Part shown: piece after piece, positions 38,842-48,500 of the stretch
How positions within the stretch are numbered: the stretch's first letter is position 1
How the letters are laid out: each line of letters starts with the position of its first letter
Source: Rhodospirillaceae bacterium LM-1
Lineage (GTDB): Bacteria > Pseudomonadota > Alphaproteobacteria > Rhodospirillales > WMHbin7
Assembly: GCA_902725215.1 (NCBI GenBank)
Contig: CACUVI010000025.1
Location: forward strand, 292,326-356,325
Direction: 5' to 3'
DNA length: 64,000 nucleotides
Translations under genes and position numbers: made by a program
The notes under the pieces: generated by a model
The model's input: only the letters and a program-made list of their open reading frames with translations
Told to the model about the DNA's origin: nothing
Database searches by the model: none

Positions 38842-39387
38842 ATGGCGCATCCCCGCCTCAAGGATATTTACGAATCCAAGGTGAAGGCCGCTCTGAAAGA
38901 GCAGTTCGGCTACACTAACGTCATGCAGGTTCCGCGCTTGCAAAAGATCGTCATCAACATGGGTGTCGGCGAAGCTAGCGCCGACTCCAAGAAGATCGAT
39001 CTGGCGGTGGCGGAACTGACCGCGATTACCGGTCAGAAGCCCGTGGTGACCAAGGCCAAGAAGGCGATCGCGGGTTTCAAAATCCGCGAAGGCATGCCCA
39101 TCGGCTGCACGGTCACCCTGCGCCGCGAGCGCATGTGGGAATTCCTGGACCGTCTGCTCAACATCGCCATGCCCCGCATCCGCGACTTTCGCGGCATCTC
39201 GGGCAAGTGCTTCGATGGGCGCGGCAATTTCAACATGGGCTTGAAAGAGCAGATCATCTTCCCCGAAATCAACTACGACAAGGTTGACAAGATTCGGGGC
39301 ATGGATATCGCCATCGTGACCACCGCGAAGACCGACGAGGAGTGCAAGGCGCTTCTCAAGGGCTTCGACATGCCTTTCGCCAACTGA
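38842..39387 (+). CDS. rplE: Ribosomal protein L5
   Basis: A 181-residue 5S rRNA-binding protein ([19 protein letters not shown] and [17 protein letters not shown]). Full length. Confidence 0.98.
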   Translation: MAHPRLKDIYESKVKAALKEQFGYTNVMQVPRLQKIVINMGVGEASADSKKIDLAVAELTAITGQKPVVTKAKKAIAGFKIREGMPIGCTVTLRRERMWEFLDRLLNIAMPRIRDFRGISGKCFDGRGNFNMGLKEQIIFPEINYDKVDKIRGMDIAIVTTAKTDEECKALLKGFDMPFAN

Positions 39388-39405
39388 TCCGGTAGGGACT
39401 AGGAT

Positions 39406-39711
39406 ATGGCTAAACTCAGTTCAATCGAGAAGAACAAGAAGCGCGTTCGCATGATCAAGGGCCAAGCCCCCAAGCGCGCGCGCTTGAAGGCGGTCGTCAT
39501 GAACCGCGAGGCTTCTCCGGAAGAACGTTTCGAGGCGGCTATCAAGCTGGCCGAGATGCCCCGCAACGGCGCCGCCACGCGGTACCGTCTGCGTTGCGAG
39601 CTTACGGGGCGGCCCCGTGGCAACTACCGCAAGTTCAAGCTGTGCCGCATTTCGTTGCGCGACCTAGCCAACTGGGGCCAGATCCCCGGCATGGTTAAGT
39701 CGAGCTGGTAA
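39406..39711 (+). CDS. rpsN: Ribosomal protein S14 (zinc-independent form)
   Basis: A 101-residue protein of the long S14 type without the paired CXXC zinc motifs found in the short form. [19 protein letters not shown] and the C-terminal PGMVKSSW are diagnostic. Confidence 0.97.
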   Translation: MAKLSSIEKNKKRVRMIKGQAPKRARLKAVVMNREASPEERFEAAIKLAEMPRNGAATRYRLRCELTGRPRGNYRKFKLCRISLRDLANWGQIPGMVKSSW

Positions 39712-39729
39712 TTAGGAGGAGCAGGAACT

Positions 39730-40128
39730 ATGTCGTTAACCGATCCTCTTGGCGATTTGCTTACACGGATCCGCAACGGGCAACAGGCCCGTAAGGCTTC
39801 CGTCGTGGCTCCCGCCTCGAAGTTGCGTGAGAATGTTCTCGACGTCTTGAAGCGCGAGGGTTACATCCGCGGTTATTCCCGCGGCAACCGCCGCCCGGGC
39901 GTGGACGAGATCACCGTCGAACTCAAATACAACGAGGGCGAACCGGTCATCCGCGAGATCTCGCGCATTTCCACGCCGGGCCGACGGGTCTATTCGAAGA
40001 TCAAGGACCTGCCCAAGGTCTATAACGGCCTGGGCATCTCCATCTTGTCGACTCCCAAGGGCGTCATGTCGGATGCCGAAGCGCGCGCTGCCAATGTTGG
40101 CGGCGAAGTGCTCTGCCAAGTCTTCTAA
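39730..40128 (+). CDS. rpsH: Ribosomal protein S8
   Basis: A 132-residue 16S rRNA-binding protein that is also the translational repressor of the spc operon in E. coli. [14 protein letters not shown] at the N-terminus and [23 protein letters not shown] near the end are conserved (shown in part). Confidence 0.97.
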   Translation: MSLTDPLGDLLTRIRNGQQARKASVVAPASKLRENVLDVLKREGYIRGYSRGNRRPGVDEITVELKYNEGEPVIREISRISTPGRRVYSKIKDLPKVYNGLGISILSTPKGVMSDAEARAANVGGEVLCQVF

Positions 40129-40137
40129 GGGGGAGCC

Positions 40138-40671
40138 ATGTCACGCGTTGGAAAATATCCGGTGACGGTGCCCTCGGGGGTGACTGTCAACATCGCCAAC
40201 CAGGAATTGACCGCCAAGGGCAAGCTGGGCCAGATCGCCCTTTCCTTGACCGACGAGGTCGATGTCAAGTTGGAAGACGGCAAGGTTTGGGTGGCGCCTC
40301 GGTCAACGACCAAGAAGTCCCGCATGATGTGGGGCACCACGCGCGCCCTCGTCAACAACATGGTCAAGGGCGTTTCCGAGGGCTTCAAGATCAACCTGGA
40401 AATCAACGGCGTCGGTTACCGCGCCGCCGTCCAGGGCAAGAACCTGCAGCTGCAGCTGGGCTACAGCCACGACGTGGTCTATCCGATCCCGTCCGACGTG
40501 CAGATCGCTTGCGAAAAGCCGACGGCGATCACCATTTCGGGCGCCAATCGCCAGCGAGTGGGGCAAGTTGCCGCTGAAATCCGCGCCTATCGCGGTCCTG
40601 AACCCTACAAGGGCAAGGGCATCAAGTACGATACCGAGACCATCTTGCGCAAAGAAGGCAAGAAGAAGTAA
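40138..40671 (+). CDS. rplF: Ribosomal protein L6
   Basis: A 177-residue 50S protein with two related domains, starting MSRVGKYPV and ending in the [12 protein letters not shown] motif that binds 23S rRNA. Confidence 0.98.
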   Translation: MSRVGKYPVTVPSGVTVNIANQELTAKGKLGQIALSLTDEVDVKLEDGKVWVAPRSTTKKSRMMWGTTRALVNNMVKGVSEGFKINLEINGVGYRAAVQGKNLQLQLGYSHDVVYPIPSDVQIACEKPTAITISGANRQRVGQVAAEIRAYRGPEPYKGKGIKYDTETILRKEGKKK

Positions 40672-40682
40672 GGACGACCGAT

Positions 40683-41045
40683 ATGGCGAACGCATTGTTC
40701 CTTTTCCAACGCCGCAAGGCGCGCACGCGGACCCAGCTCCGCAAGAAGTCCAGTGGACGTCCGCGTCTGTCGGTCTTCCGCTCTGGCCAGCACATGTATG
40801 CGCAGGTCATCGACGACGCCAAGGGCGCCACGCTGGCCTCGGCTTCGACGCTGGAAAAAGATCTGAAGAAGGGTCTGAAGACGGGTGCCGACACTTCTGC
40901 CGCCGCTATGGTCGGCAAGTTGATCGCCGAGCGTGCGCTGGCCGCCGGAATCAAGGACGTGGTGTTCGACCGCGGCGGCTACATGTTTCACGGCCGGGTC
41001 AAGGCCCTGGCCGAGGCGGCCCGCGAGGGCGGCCTCAACTTCTAA
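40683..41045 (+). CDS. rplR: Ribosomal protein L18
   Basis: A 120-residue 5S rRNA-binding protein ([20 protein letters not shown] core and [20 protein letters not shown] end). Confidence 0.97.
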   Translation: MANALFLFQRRKARTRTQLRKKSSGRPRLSVFRSGQHMYAQVIDDAKGATLASASTLEKDLKKGLKTGADTSAAAMVGKLIAERALAAGIKDVVFDRGGYMFHGRVKALAEAAREGGLNF

Positions 41046-41066
41046 TTAGGCAAGGGAATCTGGCTT

Positions 41067-41711
41067 ATGGCACGTGCACCCAATTCCGACCGGTCTCCCC
41101 GCAGCGGCGAGCGCGGCGAACGCTCCGAGCGCCCGCAGCGCGGACGTCAGCGTCAAGGCGAGCGCAACGACGCGGAATCGCGTGAGGAAAGCGAATTCGT
41201 CGACAAGCTGGTCAGCATCAATCGCGTCGCCAAGGTGGTTAAGGGCGGACGCCGTTTCGCCTTTGCCGCGCTGGTTGTGGTTGGCGACCAGAAGGGCCGC
41301 GTTGGCTACGGCACGGGCAAGGCCCGCGAAGTTCCGGAAGCCATTCGCAAGGCCACCGAGCAGGCCAAGCGCAATCTGATCCGCGTGGCGCTGCGCGAAG
41401 GCCGCACCTTGCATCATGACATTCGCGGCGATTTCGGCGCCGGTCGCGTCGTGCTGCGTTCGGCCCCGCCCGGCACCGGCATCATCGCGGGCGGCCCGAT
41501 GCGCGCCGTCTTCGAAACGATGGGCGTGCAGGACGTGGTGGCCAAGTGCATCGGCACTTCGAACCCCCACAACATGGTCAAGGCGACCTTCGAGGCGCTG
41601 AAGGGCCTGATGGGTCCCAGGGCCATTGCCGCCAAGCGTGGCAAGAAGGTGGGCGACATCACGGCTCGTCGCGACGGCGTTCAGGCCGCCGCCCAGGCCA
41701 AGGAGGCGTAA
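41067..41711 (+). CDS. rpsE: Ribosomal protein S5
   Basis: A 214-residue protein important for translational fidelity and mRNA unwinding. An Arg/Ser/Glu-rich N-terminal extension of about 45 residues precedes the double-stranded RNA-binding fold ([18 protein letters not shown]). Such extensions are common in alphaproteobacteria. Confidence 0.97.
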   Translation: MARAPNSDRSPRSGERGERSERPQRGRQRQGERNDAESREESEFVDKLVSINRVAKVVKGGRRFAFAALVVVGDQKGRVGYGTGKAREVPEAIRKATEQAKRNLIRVALREGRTLHHDIRGDFGAGRVVLRSAPPGTGIIAGGPMRAVFETMGVQDVVAKCIGTSNPHNMVKATFEALKGLMGPRAIAAKRGKKVGDITARRDGVQAAAQAKEA

Positions 41712-41713
41712 TC

Positions 41714-41920
41714 ATGGCCAAGGCTAAAACTGCGGCTGGCAAGAAGCTGCGCGTGACCCAGATCGGCAGCCCCATTGGGCGCATTCCCGTGCAAAGGCAG
41801 ACTTTGGTCGGGCTGGGCTTGAACAAGATGAACCGCGTTTCCGAGTTGGAGGACACTCCGGCCATTCGCGGCATGATCACCGTCGTGCATCATCTGGTGC
41901 GCGTCGAGGAACTGGGCTAG
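41714..41920 (+). CDS. rpmD: Ribosomal protein L30
   Basis: A 68-residue protein ([20 protein letters not shown] and [20 protein letters not shown]). The ATG at 41714 follows the rpsE stop by 2 bp, with AAGGAGG located inside the end of rpsE. Confidence 0.96.
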   Translation: MAKAKTAAGKKLRVTQIGSPIGRIPVQRQTLVGLGLNKMNRVSELEDTPAIRGMITVVHHLVRVEELG

Positions 41921-41930
41921 GAGCCGGAAG

Positions 41931-42398
41931 ATGAAGCTCAACGAACTTCGCGACAATGCGGGCGCCGCTCGCAAGAAGAAGCGTCTTGGACGCGGTATCG
42001 GTTCCGGCAAGGGCAAGACCTCGGGCAAGGGCGTCAAGGGTCAGAAGGCGCGCACCGGCATTGCCGTGGCGGGCTTCGAAGGCGGCCAGATGCCCATCTA
42101 TCGCCGTTTGCCCAAGCGCGGATTCAACAATCCGTTCCCGACCGAATATGTGGCGGTCAATCTAGGCGCTTTGCAAAAGGCCGTCGAGGCTGGGCGTCTC
42201 GACGCCGCCAAGCCGGTGAATGCCGAAACGCTGAAGGCGGCGGGCTTCTTCAAGCACGCCAAGGATGGCGTCAAGCTGCTGGCCAAGGGCGAGTTGAAGA
42301 CCAAGCTGACCATTGAAGTGGCTTCCGCCAGCGAGGCCGCCAAGGCGGCCGTCGAGAAGTCGGGCGGCAAGCTGGTTCTTCCGGCCGAGGCGGCGTGA
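41931..42398 (+). CDS. rplO: Ribosomal protein L15
   Basis: A 155-residue late-assembly 50S protein with a Gly/Lys-rich N-terminal tail ([20 protein letters not shown]) and a globular C-terminal domain. Confidence 0.97.
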   Translation: MKLNELRDNAGAARKKKRLGRGIGSGKGKTSGKGVKGQKARTGIAVAGFEGGQMPIYRRLPKRGFNNPFPTEYVAVNLGALQKAVEAGRLDAAKPVNAETLKAAGFFKHAKDGVKLLAKGELKTKLTIEVASASEAAKAAVEKSGGKLVLPAEAA

Positions 42399-42423
42399 TC
42401 ATATAAAATAGGGAGTTTGGTTC

Positions 42424-43776
42424 ATGGCGTCTGCCGCCGAGCAAATGGCCGCCAGCCTGAATTGGGGTGTCTTTTCGAAGGCGACCGATCTCAAGAAACG
42501 GCTGTGGTTTGCGCTTGGCGCGTTGATCGTCTATCGAATCGGCACCTATATCCCTCTGCCCGGCATCGATCCGCACATTCTGAAGGATCTGTTCAACAAC
42601 GCCAAGGGCGGCGGCATCCTTGGCATGTTCGACATGTTTGCGGGCGGCGCTCTCTCGCGCATGACCATCTTCGCGCTCAACATCATGCCCTATATTTCTG
42701 CATCAATTATCATGCAGCTGATGACCACGGTCAGCCCGCAGCTAGAGGCGATGAAGAAGGAAGGCGAGACGGGGCGCAAGCGCATCAATCAGTACACGCG
42801 CTATCTGACAGTTCTGGTTGCCACTTTCCAGGCCTATGGCATTGCCGTCGGGCTTGAGGGCATGACCAGCAGTGCCGGCGCTGCCGTTCACGATCCCGGC
42901 CTGCATTTCCGCTTCATCACCGTGGTGACGCTGGTTGGCGGCACCATGTTCCTGATGTGGCTGGGCGAACAGATCACGGCGCGCGGCATCGGCAACGGCA
43001 CGTCGCTGATCATCTTCGCGGGCATCGTGGCCGAGTTGCCAAGCGCGATTGCAGGCACGTTGGAGCTGGGGCGCACGGGCGCCATTCCCGTTCTTCTGAT
43101 TCTGGGCCTGATCATTCTGGTCACGGCGGTCATCGGCGTCATCGTCTTCGTCGAGCGTGCGCAGCGGCGCATCATCGTCCAATATCCGAAGCGCCAAGTC
43201 GGCAACAAGATGTATGGCGGCGAAAGCTCGCATCTGCCCTTGAAGCTGAACACGTCGGGCGTCATTCCCCCCATCTTCGCCAGCTCGCTTCTGCTGTTGC
43301 CCGCCACCTTCGCCAGCTTCTCGGCGGCGCAGGGCGGCGGACCCGATTGGCTGGCCACCTTCAACGCCCTGATGGGGCGCGGCCATCCTTTGTATCTGGC
43401 CATCTATACGTTCCTGATCGTCTTTTTCGCCTTCTTCTACACGGCTGTCGTTTTCAATCCTGCGGACACGGCCGACAATCTGAAGAAGCACGGCGGTTTC
43501 ATTCCCGGAATCCGCCCCGGGAAGAACACCGCCGATTACCTGGACTTCGTTTTGACCAGGTTGACCGTGATCGGCGCCATTTACCTGTCGCTGATCAGCA
43601 TTCTACCCGAGATTCTGATCTCGCAATATTCGGTGCCGTTCTACTTTGGCGGCACCAGTCTGCTCATCGTTGTCAGCGTAACCATGGACACGGTGGCTCA
43701 GATTCAATCGCATTTGTTGGCGCACCAATATGAAGGCCTCATCAAAAAGGCTAAACTCAAGGGAGCTCGTCAATGA
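42424..43776 (+). CDS. secY: Preprotein translocase subunit SecY
   Basis: A 450-residue inner-membrane channel of the Sec translocon with ten hydrophobic segments. Family hallmarks include TYIPLPGID, the plug region GGALSRMTIFALNIMPYI, and GGTSLLIVVSVTMDTVAQIQ near the C-terminus. It overlaps adk by 4 bp (ATGA). Confidence 0.98.
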   Translation: MASAAEQMAASLNWGVFSKATDLKKRLWFALGALIVYRIGTYIPLPGIDPHILKDLFNNAKGGGILGMFDMFAGGALSRMTIFALNIMPYISASIIMQLMTTVSPQLEAMKKEGETGRKRINQYTRYLTVLVATFQAYGIAVGLEGMTSSAGAAVHDPGLHFRFITVVTLVGGTMFLMWLGEQITARGIGNGTSLIIFAGIVAELPSAIAGTLELGRTGAIPVLLILGLIILVTAVIGVIVFVERAQRRIIVQYPKRQVGNKMYGGESSHLPLKLNTSGVIPPIFASSLLLLPATFASFSAAQGGGPDWLATFNALMGRGHPLYLAIYTFLIVFFAFFYTAVVFNPADTADNLKKHGGFIPGIRPGKNTADYLDFVLTRLTVIGAIYLSLISILPEILISQYSVPFYFGGTSLLIVVSVTMDTVAQIQSHLLAHQYEGLIKKAKLKGARQ

Positions 43777-44435
43777 ATGCAACAAAGCGTATCGTACTCA
43801 TAGGCCCACCGGGCTGCGGCAAAGGCACACAAGCCAAACGTATCGAAGATGCAACCGGCATGGTGCAACTGTCCACCGGCGACATGCTGCGCGCCGCCGT
43901 GGCCGCCGCTTCGCCGATCGGACTTAAGGCCAAGGCGGTGATGGAAGCGGGCCAACTGGTCAGCGACGACATCATCATCGGAATGGTGGCTGAGCGGATC
44001 AAGGCGCCCGACTGCGCCAAGGGATTCATCCTGGATGGTTTTCCGCGCTCGATCCCGCAGGCCGAAGCGCTTTCCAAGATGCTGGCCGACAACAAGCAGC
44101 CGATGAACGGGGCGATCGAGATTCGCGTGCCCGACCAATTCATCGTCGAGCGCATTACGGGTCGTTTCACCTGCGCCAAGTGCGGGGCCGGTTACCACGA
44201 CAAATTCCAGAAGCCTGCCAAGGACGGGGTGTGCGACAAGTGCGGCGCTTCCGACTTTTCCAGGCGCAAGGACGACAATGAGGAGACGGTGCGCACGCGC
44301 CTCTCGGCCTATCACGAAGTAACCTCGCCGATCGTAGGTTTCTACGACCGCGCGGGCATTCTGAAGGTTGTCGATGGCACGCAAGGCATTGACGACGTGA
44401 CGAAGAGCATTATGAAGGTTCTGGCGGAACTTTAA
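43773..44435 (+). CDS. adk: Adenylate kinase with zinc-binding LID
   Basis: A 220-residue enzyme interconverting ATP, AMP and ADP. The P-loop is GPPGCGKGTQ; FPRS and RTRLSAY are conserved. The LID carries two CXXC pairs (CAKCGAGYHDKF and CDKCGASDF) that bind structural zinc, as in Gram-positive and alphaproteobacterial enzymes. Confidence 0.97.
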   Translation: MNATKRIVLIGPPGCGKGTQAKRIEDATGMVQLSTGDMLRAAVAAASPIGLKAKAVMEAGQLVSDDIIIGMVAERIKAPDCAKGFILDGFPRSIPQAEALSKMLADNKQPMNGAIEIRVPDQFIVERITGRFTCAKCGAGYHDKFQKPAKDGVCDKCGASDFSRRKDDNEETVRTRLSAYHEVTSPIVGFYDRAGILKVVDGTQGIDDVTKSIMKVLAEL

Positions 44436-44449
44436 GCCTTTCGGCTGCT

Positions 44450-44495
44450 CCTTGGGCGGCATGCGGGCGCACTTAGGGCGTACGCCCGCCCAAGG
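44450..44495 (+). terminator. Long hairpin after adk
   Basis: Ten-base arms CCTTGGGCGG (44450-44459) and CCGCCCAAGG (44486-44495) flank a region with further internal pairing potential. No T-tract follows, so it may be a weak or factor-assisted terminator separating spc/adk from the alpha block, or an RNA-stability element. Confidence 0.5.
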
Positions 44496-44530
44496 GCGGC
44501 TAAAAGCGCTTGACAGAGCCAGAGAGTCAG

Positions 44531-44558
44531 TTGACAGGCGTGAAATCACGCCTATAAT
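44531..44558 (+). promoter_or_regulatory. Consensus sigma70 promoter for the alpha (rpsM) block
   Basis: TTGACA at 44531-44536 and TATAAT at 44553-44558, both perfect consensus hexamers, with a 16-bp spacer. A second TTGACA is at 44510-44515. A long 5' leader of about 110 nt follows before rpsM. Confidence 0.85.
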
Positions 44559-44568
44559 GCCCCACCTT

Positions 44569-44598
44569 CCACGGCTGGGAACACCTCCGGGCCGTGGA
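44569..44598 (+). promoter_or_regulatory. Leader hairpin upstream of rpsM
   Basis: Eight-base arms TCCACGGC (44569-44576) and GCCGTGGA (44591-44598) enclose a 14-nt loop directly after the predicted transcription start. It could be a ribosomal-protein (S4-type) feedback site or a stability stem. No direct evidence for either. Confidence 0.45.
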
Positions 44599-44672
44599 TG
44601 TTGGCTGTTTATCAGTGGGTTGGACGTTTCTGCGGCCTGAAAAGCCGGTGGATATAAGAAGGAGAATGGGCC

Positions 44673-45050
44673 TTGGCTCGTATTGCGGGTGTCAATATTC
44701 CGACCAATAAGCGGGTGCTGATTGCGCTCACTTACATCCATGGCATTGGCCGCACCAAGGCGCAGGAAATCTGCGGCAAGGTTGGCCTGACGTCCGAGCG
44801 GCGCGTCAATACGCTGTCCGACGACGAAGTTCTGCGCATCCGCGAGCTGATCGACCGCGAATATCAGGTCGAGGGCGATCTGCGCCGCATGATTTCGATG
44901 AACATCAAGCGTCTGATGGATCTGGGTTGCTATCGCGGCCTGCGCCATCGCAAGGGCTTGCCGGTGCGCGGTCAGCGCACGCACACCAACGCCCGCACCC
45001 GCAAGGGTCCTGCCGTGGCGATTGCCGGCAAGAAGAAAGTGACCAAGTAA
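44673..45050 (+). CDS. rpsM: Ribosomal protein S13
   Basis: A 125-residue 30S head protein. The conserved N-terminus [14 protein letters not shown] directly follows a TTG at 44673, which has AAGGAG at 44659-44664. The nearby ATG at 44666 is out of frame. Initiation at TTG is therefore well supported and is unusual for a highly expressed ribosomal gene. Confidence 0.96.
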   Translation: MARIAGVNIPTNKRVLIALTYIHGIGRTKAQEICGKVGLTSERRVNTLSDDEVLRIRELIDREYQVEGDLRRMISMNIKRLMDLGCYRGLRHRKGLPVRGQRTHTNARTRKGPAVAIAGKKKVTK

Positions 45051-45082
45051 GGTTTTTGGTTTTAAGGATTTAGGATCGGGAC

Positions 45083-45481
45083 ATGGCAAAAGCAGCAGCA
45101 GCCGCAGCGCGTCCGCGCCGTCGCGAACGTAAGAACATCACCTCGGGTGTTGCGCATGTGAATGCGAGCTTCAACAACACCATGATCACCATCACCGATG
45201 CCCAGGGCAATGCGATTTCCTGGTCGTCGGCCGGTGTTCAGGGCTTCAAGGGTTCGCGCAAATCGACCCCTTATGCGGCCCAGGTGGCGGCGGAAGACGC
45301 CGGCAAGAAGGCGGCCGAGCACGGCATGCGCACGTTGGAAGTGGAAGTGACCGGCCCGGGCGCTGGACGTGAATCGGCGCTGCGCGCGCTTCAGGCGGTG
45401 GGCTTTTCGATCACCGCCATTCGCGACGTCACGCCCATTCCGCACAATGGCTGCCGCCCGCGCAAGCGCAGGCGCGTTTAA
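45083..45481 (+). CDS. rpsK: Ribosomal protein S11
   Basis: A 132-residue 30S platform protein ([19 protein letters not shown] core, [18 protein letters not shown] end). Complete. Confidence 0.98.
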   Translation: MAKAAAAAARPRRRERKNITSGVAHVNASFNNTMITITDAQGNAISWSSAGVQGFKGSRKSTPYAAQVAAEDAGKKAAEHGMRTLEVEVTGPGAGRESALRALQAVGFSITAIRDVTPIPHNGCRPRKRRRV

Positions 45482-45580
45482 GTTTATTCGTTACGGCCAG
45501 GCTCGATTCCGAACTTGGCCGCTGGTTGATCCGCCTTGCCGGGGCAGATCCCGGCTCACCTTCAGCATGAGGATTGGCTC

Positions 45581-46597
45581 GTGATTCAGAAGAATTGGCA
45601 GGAACTGATCAAGCCCAACAAGCTTCAGGTCGAGGCCGGGGAAGATCCGCGCCGCATCGCCACCGTCGTCGCGGAACCTTTGGAGCGCGGCTTCGGCACC
45701 ACGCTTGGCAATGCGCTGCGCCGCATCCTTTTGTCGTCGCTTCAGGGTGCCGCCGTTACGGCCATCCATATCGACGGCGTGCTGCACGAATTCTCGTCGA
45801 TTCCCGGCGTTCGCGAGGACGTGACCGACATCGTGCTCAACATCAAGACGCTGGCGCTTCGCATGCACGGCGAAGGCCCCAAGCGCATGATGCTGCGCGC
45901 CATCGGCCCTGGAGAAGTGACCGCGGGCATGATCGAGACCGGCCACGACATCGAGATCATGGATCCCGATCTGGTCATCTGCACGTTGGACGAGGGCGCC
46001 AAGCTCTCGATGGAACTGACCGTGCAGACCGGCAAAGGCTATGTCCCGGCCAGCCAGAACAAGCCCGAAGATTCGCCGATCGGCCTGATCCCCATCGACG
46101 CCATCTTCAGCCCGGTTCGCAAGGTGGCCTACAAGATCGAAAACACCCGCGTCGGCCAAGTCACCGACTATGACAAGCTGTCGATGAAGGTCGAGACCAG
46201 CGGCGCCGTGACGCCCGAGGATGCCGTGGCCCTGGCCGCTCGCATTCTGCAAGACCAGTTGCAGCTCTTCATCAATTTCGAAGAGCCGACACACAGCGCT
46301 GACGAAGAGAGCAAGGACGACCTGCCCTTCAACAAGAACTTGCTGCGCAAGGTTGACGAGCTGGAACTGTCGGTTCGCTCGGCCAACTGCCTCAAGAACG
46401 ACAACATCATCTATATCGGCGATCTGGTTCAGAAGACCGAGGCCGAGATGTTGCGCACGCCCAATTTCGGTCGCAAATCCTTGAACGAGATCAAGGAAGT
46501 GCTGGCGCATATGGGCCTGCATCTGGGCATGGAAGTCTCTGGCTGGCCGCCCGAAAATATCGAGGACATGGCCAAGAAGCTGGAAGAGCCGTACTGA
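45581..46597 (+). CDS. rpoA: RNA polymerase alpha subunit
   Basis: A 338-residue subunit with an N-terminal assembly domain ([20 protein letters not shown]) and a C-terminal DNA- and activator-binding domain ([30 protein letters not shown]). The GTG at 45581 gives the standard start (M)[14 protein letters not shown] with GAGG upstream. An in-frame ATG at 45536 would add 15 atypical residues. Confidence 0.96.
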   Translation: MIQKNWQELIKPNKLQVEAGEDPRRIATVVAEPLERGFGTTLGNALRRILLSSLQGAAVTAIHIDGVLHEFSSIPGVREDVTDIVLNIKTLALRMHGEGPKRMMLRAIGPGEVTAGMIETGHDIEIMDPDLVICTLDEGAKLSMELTVQTGKGYVPASQNKPEDSPIGLIPIDAIFSPVRKVAYKIENTRVGQVTDYDKLSMKVETSGAVTPEDAVALAARILQDQLQLFINFEEPTHSADEESKDDLPFNKNLLRKVDELELSVRSANCLKNDNIIYIGDLVQKTEAEMLRTPNFGRKSLNEIKEVLAHMGLHLGMEVSGWPPENIEDMAKKLEEPY

Positions 46598-46605
46598 TTT
46601 CTTTG

Positions 46606-46651
46606 ATCGGCGCAACGCTGGCCGCCCCACCAACCCCAGCGTCGCGCCGAT
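46606..46651 (+). other. Imperfect hairpin in the rpoA-rplQ spacer
   Basis: ATCGGCGC (46606-46613) pairs with GCGCCGAT (46644-46651), and CGCTGG with CCAGCG inside, interrupted by a 2x2 mismatch. There is no T-tract. It sits in a 170-bp spacer that is long for this operon, and may be an RNA-processing or stability structure. Confidence 0.45.
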
Positions 46652-46767
46652 AGAGTTGTTCCGGGCCATTCCAGCCCATCCTCGCCGTGCTTTAGGGCAA
46701 TGCCCGAGGCGGCGGGTTTCGCAATCGGCCCTTCCCAGGAAGGCCACGCTTAGAGGAGTACCGCATC

Positions 46768-47187
46768 ATGCGCCACGCCGTTGCTGGACGTAAACTGAAC
46801 CGCACCGCCGAACATCGCAAGGCGATGTTCGCCAACATGGTCGTAGCACTTCTCAAGCACGAGCAGATCAAGACCACGCTGCCCAAGGCCAAGGACCTGC
46901 GCCCCATTGCCGAGAAGATGATCACGCTGGGCAAGCGCGGCGATCTGCACGCCAGGCGTCAGGCCATGTCCTTCCTGCGCGACGAAGAGATCGTCAGGAA
47001 GCTCTTCTCGACGCTGGGCGAACGTTACAAGGCTCGCAAGGGCGGCTATTCGCGCATCGTCAAGGCCGGTTTCCGCTATGGCGATTGCGCGCCCATGGCC
47101 ATGATCGAGCTGGTTGATCGCGACACCTCGGCCAAGGGCCAGGATTCGGGTCCGGTGGCCGAGGAAGAAGAAGCCGCCGAAGCCTAG
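46768..47187 (+). CDS. rplQ: Ribosomal protein L17
   Basis: A 139-residue protein with [20 protein letters not shown] at the start and an acidic C-terminal tail. Last gene of the superoperon. Confidence 0.97.
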   Translation: MRHAVAGRKLNRTAEHRKAMFANMVVALLKHEQIKTTLPKAKDLRPIAEKMITLGKRGDLHARRQAMSFLRDEEIVRKLFSTLGERYKARKGGYSRIVKAGFRYGDCAPMAMIELVDRDTSAKGQDSGPVAEEEEAAEA

Positions 47188-47212
47188 ATTGTAAAGGCTA
47201 AATTCGCTATAA

Positions 47213-47250
47213 CGGGGGACTGTCCTTAAGGATGGTCCCCCGTTTCGTTT
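47213..47250 (+). terminator. Rho-independent terminator of the ribosomal superoperon
   Basis: A strong 13-bp stem with one mismatch (CGGGGGAC, then TGTCC against GGATG GTCCCCCG) around a TTAA loop at 47213-47241, followed by TTTCGTTT. Confidence 0.85.
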
Positions 47251-47265
47251 GAAGGAGATAGCCGC

Positions 47266-48051
47266 ATGTCGCTCAAGGGAAAAGTTGGCGTCGTCACCGG
47301 ATCGACCAGCGGCATCGGCTTGGGCATCGCCAGGGCGTTGGCGGGTGCAGGTGCGAACGTGATGCTGAACGGCTTGGGCGACGCTTCCGAGATCGAGAAA
47401 ATTCGCGCGGGTATCGAGACGGAGTTCGGCGTGAAGGCGCTCTATCACGGCGCCGACATGACCAAGCAAGGCGAGATCGACGACATGGTCCAAGCTGCGC
47501 AAGCCAAGCTGGGTTCGGCGGACATCCTGGTCAACAATGCGGGCATCCAGCATGTGGCTCCGGTGGAGGATTTCCCGCCTGAGAAGTGGGAGGCGGTGAT
47601 CGCCATCAATCTCTCGGCGCCCTTCTACGCCATTCGCGCAGCCGTGCCCGGCATGAAGAAAAGGAATTGGGGGCGCATCATCAATATCGCCTCGGCGCAT
47701 GGGTTGGTCGCTTCGGTCAACAAGGCTGCCTATATCTCGGCCAAGCACGGGCTGGTGGGCTTGACCAAAACGGTGGCGCTGGAACTGGCGACCACGGGCA
47801 TCACGGTCAACGCCATTTGCCCGGGTTGGGTGCGCACCCCTTTGGTGGAAGCGCAAATCGTGGCGCGGGCCAAGGAGGGCGGCATCGAGATCGAGGAAAG
47901 CGGGCGTCGTCTGCTGGCCGAGAAGCAGCCCAGCTTGCGCTTCACCATGCCAGAACAATTGGGCGCGCTGGCAGTGTTCTTGTGCTCGGAGGCCGCTGCC
48001 AACATGACCGGGACCTCGCTGCCCATGGATGGCGGCTGGACGGCGCAATAA
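47266..48051 (+). CDS. bdhA: 3-hydroxybutyrate dehydrogenase
   Basis: A 261-residue short-chain dehydrogenase oxidising 3-hydroxybutyrate to acetoacetate with NAD. The cofactor motif TGSTSGIGLG is at 11-20 and the catalytic residues are Ser143, Tyr156 and Lys160. The HGLVASVNKAAYISAKHGLVG stretch (in part) and the C-terminal DGGWTAQ are typical of BdhA. AAGGAG precedes the ATG. Acetoacetyl-CoA synthetase at 58.5 kb would use its product. Confidence 0.92.
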   Translation: MSLKGKVGVVTGSTSGIGLGIARALAGAGANVMLNGLGDASEIEKIRAGIETEFGVKALYHGADMTKQGEIDDMVQAAQAKLGSADILVNNAGIQHVAPVEDFPPEKWEAVIAINLSAPFYAIRAAVPGMKKRNWGRIINIASAHGLVASVNKAAYISAKHGLVGLTKTVALELATTGITVNAICPGWVRTPLVEAQIVARAKEGGIEIEESGRRLLAEKQPSLRFTMPEQLGALAVFLCSEAAANMTGTSLPMDGGWTAQ

Positions 48052-48056
48052 CCCCC

Positions 48057-48500
48057 ATGACAAAAGCGATGCCGACGCTCGAACATTTTCCCTATCGATT
48101 GGCCATCCCCACGCGCTGGTCCGACAACGACATGTTCGGCCATATCAACAATGTGCAATATTACCGCTATTACGAGGCGGTGATTCTGAAATTCCTGGCC
48201 GACAAGGCGCAATATCGGGGCTTCGACGAGCCGGTGCTGGTCTTCGCAGCCGAATCCCAGTGCCGCTTTCTAAAGCCGCTCAGCTATCCCGGCGACATCG
48301 TCGCCGCCCTAGGCGTCGAACATCTGGGGAAGAGCAGCGTGCGCTATGGGCTGGCCCTGTTCGAAGACTGCGAAAAGCAGGCCGCCGCCACCGGTCATTG
48401 GGTGCATGTTTTCGTCGATCGTGCTACACAGCGCCCCGTACCCATTCCCGAACCTATCCGGGCCATCTTCTCGCAATTTCAAGTGAACGCCCATGCCTGA
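48057..48500 (+). CDS. Hotdog-fold acyl-CoA thioesterase (4HBT family)
   Basis: A 147-residue protein with the 4HBT motif [21 protein letters not shown] (residues 20-40, shown in part by key residues Asp23, Asp25, His29, Asn31). It probably hydrolyses acyl-CoA esters; the substrate is unknown. It starts 5 bp after bdhA and its end overlaps trpB by 8 bp, so it is translationally linked to both. Confidence 0.85.
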   Translation: MTKAMPTLEHFPYRLAIPTRWSDNDMFGHINNVQYYRYYEAVILKFLADKAQYRGFDEPVLVFAAESQCRFLKPLSYPGDIVAALGVEHLGKSSVRYGLALFEDCEKQAAATGHWVHVFVDRATQRPVPIPEPIRAIFSQFQVNAHA

